DNA from: Microbispora rosea subsp. aerata
GTDB lineage: Bacteria; Actinomycetota; Actinomycetes; Streptosporangiales; Streptosporangiaceae
Reading direction: 5' to 3'
Assembly (NCBI RefSeq): GCF_014647835.1
Contig: NZ_BMPY01000004.1
Span: forward strand, 92,234 to 156,233
Length of the DNA stretch: 64,000 nucleotides
Position numbers and translations under genes: made by a program. A model generated the notes under the pieces. It was not told the DNA's origin. It saw only the letters and a list, made by a program, of their open reading frames with translations, and made no database searches. Numbering within the stretch: the first letter of the stretch is position 1; every line of letters begins with the position of its first letter. Shown here one piece after another: positions 20,165-32,800 of this stretch.

Positions 20165-22309
20165 TCAGTGCGGCGCGAGGCGGGCGCCGCCGCTTTCGCG
20201 GTCGCGGAAGGCGGCGCTGAGCCGGCCGCGCAGCCAGGTGGTCGCCTCGCTCGCGGGCATGGGCTTGGCCAGCCACCACCCCTGACCCGCGTGACAGCCC
20301 ATATCCCGCAGCAGCGTCGCGACCTCCGGCGACTCGACCCCCTCGGCGACCGACCTCAGCCCGAGGGACCGTACGAGGTCGATGATCGAGCGGACGATGC
20401 GCTCGTCGTCCCGCGACTCCCCGAGCCGCCGTACGAACGACGCGTCGATCTTGACCTCGGAGACCGGCAGCCGCTGGAGCCGGACCAGGGAGGAGTAGCC
20501 GGTGCCGAAGTCGTCCAGGGCGAGCTGGATGCCGAGGCCGGCCAGGGTGCGGATCGTGTCGGCGGTGTAGGCCTGGTCGGTCATGAGGATGCGCTCGGTG
20601 ACCTCGAGCCGGATCGCCTCGGGCGGCAGGTCGAGCTTCTCCAGCCCCGACTCCAGTTGCTCGGGCAGGCTCGAATCCAGCAGGTCGCGGGCCGACACGT
20701 TGACCGAGATCGGCACGTCGAGGCCCGCGTGCCACCACCGGGCCGCCTGCCGCAGCGCGTGGCCGATGACGTACTGGGTGAGCTCGCGCATCAGGTACGA
20801 CTGCTCGGCCAGCGGGACGAAATCGGCGGGCGAGATCGGGCCGCGCACCGGATGCCACCAGCGCAGCAGCGCCTCGACGCTCTCGACCCTGCCGTCCTCC
20901 AGGCTCACCTTGGGCTGATAGTGGAGCTCCAGCTCGTCGGCGTCGATCGCCCGGCGCAGGTCGCCGAGCAGGCTCAGCCGTTCCGGCGAGTTGCGGTCCT
21001 TGCCCGGCAGGTAGAACTCGACGCCGGTGCGGCCCTCCTTGGCCAGGTACATCGCCACGTCGGAACGCTGCATGAGCAACTCGAAGTCCGGCGCGTGGTC
21101 GGGATAGAGCGCGATGCCGATGGAGGCGTCGAGGTCGAAGGTCATGCCTTCGAGGCGTACCGGCTCCGTGAGCGCGACCCGCAGCCGCGAGGCGACCTCC
21201 TTGGCCGCCTGGGCGTCCCTGATCGACGGCAGCAGCACCGCGAACTCGTCCCCGCCCAGGCGGGCCACCACGTCGCCCGGCCGCACGCTGTGGGTCAGCC
21301 GGTGGGCCACGATCTGCAGCAGCCGGTCGCCGACCGGGTGGCCGAGCGTGTCGTTGACCTCCTTGAACCGGTCGAGGTCGAGCAGCAGCAGCCCCACCCG
21401 CTCGTGCTCGCGCGCCTCGGCCAGGGCTTCCTCGGTGCGCAGGATGAGCATCTTGCGGTTCGGCAGGCCGGTGAGCCCGTCATGGGTCGCCTGGTGGTCG
21501 CGGCGCAGCGAGAGCGTCGCGGTGAAATACACCGCGGTCAGCGGCGCGACGAACAGGGGCACCAGCGCCGTGGAGTGCGCCATCACGACCACGACCAGCG
21601 GCGCGAGCCCGAGCAGCGCCCCGTAGACGAGGGCCTGCGGGCCGATCGACGCCTTCATCACCCGGATCAGCGGCCGGCGCTCGTGCAGCGCCACCGCCTG
21701 GCAGACCAGGAACGCGCGGACCGCGAAGTACGCCGCCGCGGCCAGCATGATGGCGGGGATGTCCCGGCCGTCGGGCATCCAGGGCGCGCGGGGCGCCGGA
21801 TGCGCGCCGAACGCGGCGAAGGCCCCCGCCGCGGCCGTGCAGGCCAGGGTCACCTGGGCGAGGTTGAACAGCACCCGATGCCAGGCCCTGCGACGCACCA
21901 GCCCGCTGACCACCACGGCGACCGCCTGCATCAGCGCCGCCGTCGGCAGGCCCTGGTACATCAGCACCGCGAAGGTGAACATCGTGGAGGCCGGCGTCCC
22001 CCCGACCAGCGTCGAGGAGCTGAACATGACCGGGCGCAGCTCGCCCAGCACCACCAGGACGGTCAGTATCCAAAACAGCGGCGTACGGGCCACCTCGCCC
22101 AGCTCGCCGAAGCCGAGCCGCACCTGTGCGATCACCAGCGCGGTGACGCCGAGGGCGGTGACCACCGTCAGGTAGGCCCACAGCGGCGAGCCAGGGCGCG
22201 GTCCGGTGTCCCGGGTGTCGACGGGCGTGGACATTTCGCCCAGGTCAACGGCGGGCAGGAGGACGCGTGGCACCCCGGCAAGCGGCATGAGACCGCGTGA
22301 AAGCGTCAT
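20165..22309 (-). CDS. Membrane GGDEF-EAL protein (cyclic di-GMP turnover)
   Basis: 714 residues from the ATG at 22309 (MTLSRGLMPLAG), which has a G-run about 10 bases upstream. In-frame starts at 22396 and at an internal ATG (MSTPVDTRD) are alternatives. Six or seven hydrophobic helices (about 40-260) precede GGDEF and EAL domains; no PAS domain is seen. VARLGGDEFAVLLPS and its RPGD inhibition site five residues earlier are intact. EALLRWW, NVSARDLL, LEVTERIL, LDDFGTGYSSL, KIDASFV and AEGVE show a competent EAL domain. It resembles the protein at 7048-9831 in its catalytic half but differs in the sensor. It is divergent from the cellulase gene. Confidence 0.88.
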   Translation of the reverse strand: MTLSRGLMPLAGVPRVLLPAVDLGEMSTPVDTRDTGPRPGSPLWAYLTVVTALGVTALVIAQVRLGFGELGEVARTPLFWILTVLVVLGELRPVMFSSSTLVGGTPASTMFTFAVLMYQGLPTAALMQAVAVVVSGLVRRRAWHRVLFNLAQVTLACTAAAGAFAAFGAHPAPRAPWMPDGRDIPAIMLAAAAYFAVRAFLVCQAVALHERRPLIRVMKASIGPQALVYGALLGLAPLVVVVMAHSTALVPLFVAPLTAVYFTATLSLRRDHQATHDGLTGLPNRKMLILRTEEALAEAREHERVGLLLLDLDRFKEVNDTLGHPVGDRLLQIVAHRLTHSVRPGDVVARLGGDEFAVLLPSIRDAQAAKEVASRLRVALTEPVRLEGMTFDLDASIGIALYPDHAPDFELLMQRSDVAMYLAKEGRTGVEFYLPGKDRNSPERLSLLGDLRRAIDADELELHYQPKVSLEDGRVESVEALLRWWHPVRGPISPADFVPLAEQSYLMRELTQYVIGHALRQAARWWHAGLDVPISVNVSARDLLDSSLPEQLESGLEKLDLPPEAIRLEVTERILMTDQAYTADTIRTLAGLGIQLALDDFGTGYSSLVRLQRLPVSEVKIDASFVRRLGESRDDERIVRSIIDLVRSLGLRSVAEGVESPEVATLLRDMGCHAGQGWWLAKPMPASEATTWLRGRLSAAFRDRESGGARLAPH

Positions 22310-22398
22310 CGGTAAGAAACCCCCCAAGAGGTCACTATGGGAGGGTACGACCTCTGGGCCACTTCGCGAAACCGATTGGGCACACTCCGTCACCATGA

Positions 22399-23955
<1,557 letters not shown>

Positions 23956-23972
23956 TCCCCACCACATAGTCC

Positions 23973-24013
23973 AAGGCGTGCCGTACGGCCTCCCCACCCG
24001 TACGGCACGCCTT
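23973..24013 (+). terminator. Hairpin terminator after the cellulase gene
   Basis: A perfect 16-bp stem, AAGGCGTGCCGTACGG (23973-23988) and CCGTACGGCACGCCTT (23998-24013), with a 9-base loop, begins 17 bases after the stop codon. Confidence 0.8.
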
Positions 24014-24104
24014 CGGCGCGTTTGGAGGACGAAGCCGCATAAAGGCCGCTGGCCCGCGCCGTCGAAGGCGCAGACGATCGGCCTCCCGGATCCGCTGGTC
24101 TTAA

Positions 24105-25082
24105 CTGGTCGGCAGTGACCTGTCGGTAATGGAGGCGCTACAGGCCTACGGCCGGCCGTTCTTCGGCCGGGCGGCCAAGATGACCCTTCAGCCGCTTCAC
24201 CCCGCGGATGTGGCCGTCATGACCGGACTGGGCGCCGCCGACGCCATCGACGCCTTTCTGATCACGGGCGGGTTCCCCGAGGTGGTCCAGGCCCGGCAGC
24301 CGGGCATGAACCGCGTCGACTACCTGCGGGAGTCGTTGGCCAATCCGCTCTCCCCGCTGCTGATGGCCGGCGAACTGTCGTTGCCCGGGGAGTTTCCCGA
24401 GACCTCCACCTCGCGTGCGGTCTTGTCGGCGGTCGGGAGCGGGGAGCGCACGTTCTCCGCCATCGCCACCGAGGCGGGTGGCGCGACTCCCCTGGCCTCC
24501 GGCACGCTCTCTCCGCTGCTGTCCACCCTTGTCGGCAAACGCGTGCTGGCCGTCGACAGCCCGCTGTCGACGAAGCCCGACACGAAGAACAAGCGCTACC
24601 GCATCGCGGATCCCTATCTGTGGTTCTGGCTCGCTTTCCTGGACCGTGGCATTCCGCTGGTCGAGCGCGGCCGGGGAGAACGCGTCCTGGCCGCCGTCGA
24701 ACGCTCCTGGACCTCCTGGCGCGGCCGCGCCGTCGAACCCGTCGTCCGCGAGGCGCTGCTGCGCCTGCTGCCCGACGACCGGTGGCCCGAGACCGAGGCC
24801 GTCGGCGGGTGGTGGAACCGCCGGAACAACCCCGAGATCGACCTCGTCGGAGCGGACCGTGAGCCGATCGCGCGACGCGTCCACTTCCTGGGCTCGATCA
24901 AATGGCTGGAGAACGCGCCGTTCGGACGGCACGAGTACGAGAGCCTGGTGCGCGACATGCTCGCCGTGCCCGGCGCCGACACCGAGACTCCACTCGTGGC
25001 CGTTTCCCGTGCCGGTGTCGACGGCAGCCTGCCGCTCGCCGCGCACTGGGGCCCCGAGGAGTTGCTCGCCGCCTGGCGATGA
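24105..25082 (+). pseudogene. 5'-truncated ATPase of the archaeal-type ATP-binding / DUF234 family
   Basis: An in-frame TAA at 24102-24104 is followed at once by LVGSDLSVMEAL, a conserved stretch that in intact proteins lies after the Walker A and B motifs. It continues through YGRPFFGRAA, ITGGFPEVVQ and a C-terminal nuclease-like DUF234 region (FWLAFLDRG, NPEIDLVGAD). The whole N-terminal ATPase half, normally some 130-150 residues with GxxxxGKT, is missing from the DNA upstream. An ATG at 24129 could still allow a 317-residue protein, but it would not bind ATP and has no ribosome site. I read it as the remnant of a deletion; the remaining frame is intact, so the loss may be recent. Confidence 0.75.
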
Positions 25083-25439
25083 GGGCCGCCGGCCGTGAAC
25101 CGCGCACCGGCAGCCCGAGTTCGTCTCACAGCTTTCGCGAACCACCGGCTGTGGACGACCGGCACGCGTTCACCGGGAGGGTGGGTGCAGGAGGGCGTCG
25201 CGGGACTGGATCTGAGGACACGTCTCGAGCCGCCCCTGATCCTGCCAGGACCGCCTCCGGCCCGCCCCGGCCGCCGGTACCGCCTCAGGCCCGCTTGAGT
25301 CCGGCGGGGTGCCGCCTCGGAGCGCCGACGGCCGGTGCCGCCCCAGGTTGCCAGGCCCCGGGCCGCCGCGTGAGGTGGCTGCCTCGGGGAACCGACCTGG
25401 TCGCGGCGGGGCCGGCTTTGCGGCTTTTGGTGGGGTGGC
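25083..25439. other. 357-bp intergenic region, nothing recognised
   Basis: This spacer lies between the truncated ATPase and the 3' end of ligA. No terminator stem of useful length, repeat or coding frame could be supported. Its composition is as GC-rich as the genes around it. Confidence 0.35.
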
Positions 25440-27761
<2,322 letters not shown>

Positions 27762-27964
27762 TCAGACAACAGGGCAACCGTATCTCCGGTGACCGACAGT
27801 TCGCGATGGACGGGGGCGGGAGCCGCACCGAGGACGAGGGCGACTCCCGCCGGACCGCTCGGCGAAAGGGCCGCCCCAGACCACGCGGCCCCTCGCTGCG
27901 AGAGCGATCGAAAATTACGGTAGACCGCTTGCAGCCCACTTTCATTCCCTTTTGTCCGGCTGTA

Positions 27965-28004
27965 CTCGGGCCGGTCACCGTGGATGGAGAGGGACCGGCC
28001 CGAG
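27965..28004 (-). terminator. Hairpin terminator after the small secreted protein gene
   Basis: A perfect 12-bp stem, CTCGGGCCGGTC (27965-27976) and GACCGGCCCGAG (27993-28004), with a 16-base loop. It begins directly after the stop codon at 28007. Confidence 0.7.
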
Positions 28005-28006
28005 GG

Positions 28007-28474
28007 TCAACCTCCCTGGGTCCAGACCCGCTCCCAGCGGGAGCACCTGCCGGTGATCCGGGTCGCGCTGCCCCGGCAGACCCTGGCCTTGGCGAGCAGC
28101 ATGTATCCGGCCTTCACCGTGAAGGTTCGCGGGGTGGACTGGGAGCAGTTGCGGAACGTCGCGGTGCGGTGTTTCCCCCGGTCGGTCAGCCACGTGACCT
28201 TCACCCACGAGCAGGTCCCGGCTCCGCCCGCGTCGTAGAGGTCGCCGACGATGCGCAGGCCCGACGCGCCCGACCGGACGTACCCGCTCGCCCATCCCTT
28301 GTTGTCGGAGGACGCCGTCGGCCCCCATCTCCAGGTCTGCGCCGCCGGCGAAGACGCCGACAGAGGCGCCGACGAGGCCGAGGCCGCCGCGGGAACCGCG
28401 ACGAGACCCATGGCCAGAGCGGCCGACAGCCCGGCGGCGGCGAGAGGGAGCGGAAGGCGTGCGGCGCTTCGCAT
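28007..28474 (-). CDS. Small secreted protein of unknown function
   Basis: 155 residues. The ATG at 28474 (MRSAARLPLPLAAAG) has AGGAGA 7 bases upstream, so the longer in-frame opening at 28612 is rejected. A signal peptide of about 30-35 residues (cut near AAASA) leads to a mature domain of about 115 residues with four cysteines (TCSWVKV, RNCSQS, RVCRGS, GRCSRW), probably two disulfides. Trp-rich stretches (QTWRWGP, CSWVKVTW) are notable. I do not recognise the family. Export and disulfide bonding are inferred; no neighbour hints at a role. Confidence 0.75.
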   Translation of the reverse strand: MRSAARLPLPLAAAGLSAALAMGLVAVPAAASASSAPLSASSPAAQTWRWGPTASSDNKGWASGYVRSGASGLRIVGDLYDAGGAGTCSWVKVTWLTDRGKHRTATFRNCSQSTPRTFTVKAGYMLLAKARVCRGSATRITGRCSRWERVWTQGG

Positions 28475-28735
28475 GGTCTTTCTCCTGAACGTCTGTGCTT
28501 CCGGCACGTCAAGAGATAGATCACCAGGCTTGTGAATCACTTGGGGATGAGCTGGGCCCGGCCCGCCCCGGAAGGCGGCACGCCGATCTCCGGGTCGATC
28601 GTCGCCCCTCACACCGGCAAACAGCCGGCCGGTCGAGCCGCGCGCACGCGGGGCGCAGCGCCGCCCGGCGCCGTGAATGTCACTCCGCCTGCGCTATCGT
28701 CTGCCCGCGCCCGCGGCGGGCGGCACCACGCGTCG

Positions 28736-29746
28736 TCACTCGCCGGGGTCCTCCCGGAGCACCCGGGCCGCCTCCCGGCACCGCGCCAGCGCCGCCTTGG
28801 CGTACGCGGGCGAGGCCCCGGCCAGCCCGCAGGCGGGGGTGAGCACGACCTGCTCGGCGAGCCGGGCGGGCGGGAAGCCGAGCCGCCGCCACAGCTCGAC
28901 CGCCGGCTTGGCCACCACGCCCACGTCGGCGAGCCGGGAGTCGGTGCCCGGCACGACGCCGAGGAACATCGCGAGGCCCTTCTCGATCGCCTCGCCGATG
29001 TCGTCTTCGTCCCGGCGGCGCAGCAGCGCCGCGTCCACCGACACGCCCCGCGCCCCCGCCGTACGGATCACCTCGTACGGCACGCCCGGCGCGCAGCAGT
29101 GGACGATGGGGAAGGCGGGGTCGAGCGCGGAGAGCACAGTCTTCAGCCGCTCGGCCGCGATCGGGGGCTCGACGGCGGGCAGCCGCCCGAAGCCGGACGC
29201 GGTCGGCACCGTGCCCGCGAGCACCCCGGGCAGCCCCGGTTCGTCGATCTGGACGACGATCCGTGCCCCCGGGACGCGCCGCCGCACCTCCGCCACGTGC
29301 TGTGCCAGCCCCTCGGCCAGCGACTCGGTCAGGTCGCGTACGGCTCCCGCGTCGGCGAGCATCTTGTCGCCGTGCCTGAGCTCGATCGCCCCCGCCAGCG
29401 TCCACGGCCCGCACGCCTGGATCTTGAACGGCCCCTCGTAGCCCTGGGAGATCTCCTCCAGCCCGTCGAGGTCGCGAGCGAGATGGTCTTTGCCGCGCTT
29501 GAAATCCCGCCCCGGCCTGTCGGTGATCCGCCAGCCGGACGGCTGCACCTCGACGGGCAGCTCGACCAGCAGCGACGCCGTACGGCCGATCATGTCGGCG
29601 CCGACGCCACGGGCGGGCAGCTCGGGCAGGTAGGGCATGGGCAGTTCACCGAAGGCCGTCCTGACCGCCTCCAGATGGTCCTCGCCCGGGTAGGACCCCA
29701 CGCCGGTGGCCGTGGCCTCGCTCCACGGATAGTCGCTCACGGTCAT
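28736..29746 (-). CDS. Cobalamin-independent methionine synthase-like protein (MetE C-terminal domain type)
   Basis: 336 residues from the ATG at 29746 (MTVSDYPWSEATATGVGSYPG). It matches only the catalytic C-terminal barrel of MetE. Zinc ligands are visible: His and Cys in IVHCCAPG and the late Cys in LTPACGLAG. Short MetE-like proteins of this sort are common in actinobacteria beside mnmA and ligA; whether they transfer methyl groups from folate or from another donor is unsettled. The absence of the N-terminal half means polyglutamyl-folate use should not be assumed. The start codon is only 13 bases from that of the divergent MBL-fold gene. Confidence 0.82.
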   Translation of the reverse strand: MTVSDYPWSEATATGVGSYPGEDHLEAVRTAFGELPMPYLPELPARGVGADMIGRTASLLVELPVEVQPSGWRITDRPGRDFKRGKDHLARDLDGLEEISQGYEGPFKIQACGPWTLAGAIELRHGDKMLADAGAVRDLTESLAEGLAQHVAEVRRRVPGARIVVQIDEPGLPGVLAGTVPTASGFGRLPAVEPPIAAERLKTVLSALDPAFPIVHCCAPGVPYEVIRTAGARGVSVDAALLRRRDEDDIGEAIEKGLAMFLGVVPGTDSRLADVGVVAKPAVELWRRLGFPPARLAEQVVLTPACGLAGASPAYAKAALARCREAARVLREDPGE

Positions 29747-29759
29747 TAGCTTAAGGATT

Positions 29760-30392
29760 ATGAAACTCACCAAACTCGGTCACGCGTGCTGGCGGCTGGA
29801 GAAGGACGGGCGGACCCTCGTCATCGACCCCGGCGCGTTCAGCGGCGAGGGGCTCCTCGACGGCGCGGACGCCGTGCTGATCACCCACGAGCACTTCGAC
29901 CACGTGGACGTGAATCTGTTCAAGGACGCGAGCCCGGACCTGGAGGTGTACACCTGCCAGGCCGTCGCCGGCCAGCTCGGCCAGACTCCGGCGAAGGTCC
30001 GGGTCGTCGCCCACGGGGACGCGTTCGACACGGCCGGGTTCCATGTGCGCGCGGTCGGCGAGTGGCACGCGCACAACCTGCCCGACGTCCTGCCGGTGCA
30101 GAACGTCGGGTTCTTCGTGGACGACGAGGTGTTCTACCCCGGTGACGCGCTCACGCCGCCCGGGCGCGAGGTGCCCACGCTGCTCGTGCCGACCAACGCG
30201 CCGTGGATGAGGGCGGCCGACTCGATCCTCTACCTCCGCTACGTCCGTCCCGCGCGGGCCTTCTCGACCCACGACGGGCTCGTGAACGACATCGGGGCGA
30301 CGCTGATCGACAACTGGCTCGGCATGGAGGCCGGGAAGCAGAACGCCGACTTCCGCCGCATCCCGGTCGGGGAGTCCGTCGAGATCTCCTGA
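29760..30392 (+). CDS. MBL-fold metallohydrolase (UlaG-like)
   Basis: 210 residues. The metal-binding motif THEHFDHVD lies near residue 45, and later ligands are found in EWHAHNLP, FYPGDALTPP and STHDG, so the dinuclear site looks complete. It opens KLTKLGHACWRLE, as do UlaG-like beta-lactamase-fold proteins that act on small phosphorylated or lactone substrates. No substrate can be given. It faces the MetE-like gene divergently with 13 bases between start codons, and its stop is 2 bases from that of the convergent mnmA. AAGGA just upstream of the ATG is too close to be an ideal ribosome site. Confidence 0.82.
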   Translation: MKLTKLGHACWRLEKDGRTLVIDPGAFSGEGLLDGADAVLITHEHFDHVDVNLFKDASPDLEVYTCQAVAGQLGQTPAKVRVVAHGDAFDTAGFHVRAVGEWHAHNLPDVLPVQNVGFFVDDEVFYPGDALTPPGREVPTLLVPTNAPWMRAADSILYLRYVRPARAFSTHDGLVNDIGATLIDNWLGMEAGKQNADFRRIPVGESVEIS

Positions 30393-30394
30393 GC

Positions 30395-31483
30395 TCAGGC
30401 GGCCGAGGCGATCGTGGCGGAGCCGATGACCGTGTCGCCGTCGTACAGGACGGCGCCCTGGCCCGCCGCGACGCCGGTCGCCGGGCGGTCGAGCCGGATG
30501 TGCAGCTCGCCGCCGGACACCTGGGCGCGGCAGCCGTACACCTCGCCGTGCGCCCGCAGCTGGACCGTGCAGGTGATCGGCTCGTACGGCTCCGCGGGCA
30601 GCGGCCCGTTCCACACCGGCCGCTCCCCCACGATGGAGGTCACCTCCAGGGAGGAGCGCGGCCCGACCGTGACCGTGTTGGACACCGGCTCGATCGACAG
30701 CACGTAGCGCGGCTTGCCGTCGGCGGCCGGCCGGTCGATGTGCAGGCCCCTGCGCTGCCCGACGGTGAAGCCGTACGCCCCGTGATGGCTGCCGACCACC
30801 TGGCCGGTGAGCGCGTCGACGATCGGCCCCTCGGCCGCGCCGAGCCGCTCGGCGAGGAACGCCCGGGTGTCGCCGTCGGCGATGAAGCAGATGTCGTGGC
30901 TGTCGGGCTTGTCGGCGACGGTCAGCCCGCGGCGCGCCGCCTCCTCGCGCACCTGCGCCTTGGTCGAGTCGCCGAGCGGGAAGATCGCGTGGGCGAGCTG
31001 CTCCCGGGTGAGCACGCCCAGCACGTACGACTGGTCCTTGGCCTCGTCGACGCTGCGGCGCAGCACGCCGTCCTCCAGCCGGGCGTGGTGGCCGGTGGCG
31101 ACGGCGTCGAAGCCGAGCGCGAGCGCCCGGTCGAGCACCGCGGCGAACTTGATCTTCTCGTTGCAGCGCAGGCAGGGATTGGGCGTGCGCCCGGCGGCGT
31201 ACTCGCTGACGAAGTCTTCGACCACGTCGCGGTGGAACCGTTCGGCCATGTCCCACACATAGAAGGGGATGCCGATGACGTCGGCGGCCCTGCGGGCGTC
31301 GCGCGCGTCCTCCAGCGTGCAGCACCCGCGGGCGCCGGTGCGGTAGGACTGCGGATTGGACGACAGCGCCAGATGGACGCCGGTCACGTCGTGTCCCGCC
31401 TCGGCGATCCGGGCGGCGGCCACCGCGGAGTCGACCCCGCCGGACATGGCGGCGAGGACGCGGAGCTTTCGTGTGGGAGCCAT
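30395..31483 (-). CDS. mnmA: tRNA-specific 2-thiouridylase
   Basis: 362 residues, normal length. MnmA adenylates U34 of tRNA(Lys/Glu/Gln) and inserts sulfur to give 2-thiouridine. The PP-loop SGGVDSAV is near residue 15. The two catalytic cysteines are in [12 protein letters not shown] and [10 protein letters not shown]. The tRNA-recognition region and C-terminal beta-barrel ([17 protein letters not shown]) are complete. The sulfur donor is probably the cysteine desulfurase at 32787-33941, from which it is separated here by a DUF695-like gene on the other strand. It is convergent with the MBL gene. Confidence 0.95.
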   Translation of the reverse strand: MAPTRKLRVLAAMSGGVDSAVAAARIAEAGHDVTGVHLALSSNPQSYRTGARGCCTLEDARDARRAADVIGIPFYVWDMAERFHRDVVEDFVSEYAAGRTPNPCLRCNEKIKFAAVLDRALALGFDAVATGHHARLEDGVLRRSVDEAKDQSYVLGVLTREQLAHAIFPLGDSTKAQVREEAARRGLTVADKPDSHDICFIADGDTRAFLAERLGAAEGPIVDALTGQVVGSHHGAYGFTVGQRRGLHIDRPAADGKPRYVLSIEPVSNTVTVGPRSSLEVTSIVGERPVWNGPLPAEPYEPITCTVQLRAHGEVYGCRAQVSGGELHIRLDRPATGVAAGQGAVLYDGDTVIGSATIASAA

Positions 31484-31599
31484 AGCACTTCGAGGTTACC
31501 CCCGCGCGGTGTCTCGCGATCCGCCGGCGGCGACGCGCCCGCTCCCAGGGCCGTACCCGCGTTGGCACCCGAGCCCCCGGGCTGGGAGGATGCGTGGTC

Positions 31600-32640
31600 A
31601 TGCGACTGTTCGGGCGCGAGAGCGAGTCCGCCGACCCCGCCGAGGCCATCGCGGCGTTCTGGACCTGGTGGGACCAGGCCCGTCCCCAAATCGACGCGCA
31701 CGTCGAGGCGGAGGACCAGGCGGCCCTGGCCGAGCTGATCGGCCCCGCCGTCACCGCACTTCATCCGTCCCTCGTCTGGGAGGTCGCTCCCGGGCGCATG
31801 GCCGTGAACGCCCTGGTCGTCAGCGCGTCGAACGACCCGGAGCTGCGGCCGCTGGCCCATCGGTGGGCCCTGGCCGCGCCGCCGGCCGACGCCATGTGGG
31901 AGTTCTATCCGTCCCGGCAGGCGAACCCGCGGGCGGCGGAGCGGACCGTGGACGTCGGCGGGCGGGAGTTCGGGCTCGACCGGCTGGTGGTCGCGCTGCG
32001 CGTGCCGCCCGGCACGCCGCGCGTGCACGTCACCGCCTTCCACCCGATCTTCCCCGACGTCGACGACGACACGCGGATGGAGGCCACCCTCCTCGCGCTC
32101 GACTGGCTGCTGGGCGAGGACGAGGTGGCCCGCTGGGTCGGCGAGATCGTGGCCGCCGAGTTCGAGCCGATCGACGCCCTCCCCGCGATCCACCTGCCCA
32201 CCGTCGTCGCCGAGGTGGCGGAGGAGTTCAAGGAGGAGCAGTGGGCGCTGCTCGAAGGCCACAGCGCCACCGGCAGCCGCCTGACCGCCGCCGCGCGCTA
32301 TCCGCTCAGGCCCGTGGACTTCCCGCTGTTCGACCAACACATCACCGTCACCCTGCCGTACCGGGAGGCCGACGCCGACGGGCAGCCCACCGGGGCCTCC
32401 CTCGACGCGCTGCGCGACTTCGAGGAGCGGCTGACCGGGCGGCTTGCCGCGCACGGGTCGGCCGTGCTCGCGGCCCACCTGAGCGCCGACCGCAGCCGGG
32501 TGCTGCACGTGTACGCCGATCCCGCGGCGGCCGTGCCACCCGTGGTCGAGGAGATCGCCGCCGGGTGGAAGGAGGGGCGCGCCCGCGTCGAGGTGGCCGA
32601 GGACCCCTCGTGGAGCGCGGTGGCCCCCTTCCTGACCTGA
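31600..32640 (+). CDS. Hypothetical protein, DUF695-like
   Basis: 346 residues from the ATG at 31600, 10 bases after GGAGG; a GTG at 31594 is also possible but too close to the ribosome site. There is no signal or membrane segment. The middle part (HVTAFHPIFPDV, then LDWLLGEDEVARWVGEI) resembles DUF695 proteins, whose function is unknown. The C-terminal part (ITVTLPYREADADG to VLHVYADP) looks like a second alpha/beta domain of the same type. It lies between mnmA and the cysteine desulfurase but on the opposite strand, so a part in tRNA thiolation is not implied. Confidence 0.65.
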   Translation: MRLFGRESESADPAEAIAAFWTWWDQARPQIDAHVEAEDQAALAELIGPAVTALHPSLVWEVAPGRMAVNALVVSASNDPELRPLAHRWALAAPPADAMWEFYPSRQANPRAAERTVDVGGREFGLDRLVVALRVPPGTPRVHVTAFHPIFPDVDDDTRMEATLLALDWLLGEDEVARWVGEIVAAEFEPIDALPAIHLPTVVAEVAEEFKEEQWALLEGHSATGSRLTAAARYPLRPVDFPLFDQHITVTLPYREADADGQPTGASLDALRDFEERLTGRLAAHGSAVLAAHLSADRSRVLHVYADPAAAVPPVVEEIAAGWKEGRARVEVAEDPSWSAVAPFLT

Positions 32641-32724
32641 GCCGGAAACAGAGCGCGTTTCACGGCGAACCGGCCGGGCACGGGCATGCCGTGCCCGGCA
32701 AATCGTACGGCGGCGCCGGGCGGT

Positions 32725-32800
32725 CTCACGACAGACCGGGCTTATGACAACCCGGCTCAGGACAGACCGGCTTAGGACAGACCGGCTTAGGACAGACCGG
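32725..32800. repeat. 15-bp tandem repeat at the 3' end of the cysteine desulfurase gene
   Basis: Five units of about 15 bp: 32725-32739, 32741-32755 (after one extra base), 32756-32770, 32771-32785 and 32786-32800. The last two are identical (CTTAGGACAGACCGG). The rightmost unit contains the true stop codon of the gene (32787-32789). On the minus strand the next three units repeat the same frame, GLS-stop-A, each with its own in-frame stop. Confidence 0.8.

Noticed and set aside
29751-31754. 667-codon minus-strand frame over the MBL and mnmA genes
   Set aside because: It is out of frame with mnmA on the same strand and antisense to the MBL gene, with low-complexity Arg/Gly content.
32725-32800. 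CRISPR array or attachment site
   Set aside because: The 15-bp units are contiguous without spacers and there is no integrase or tRNA gene nearby.
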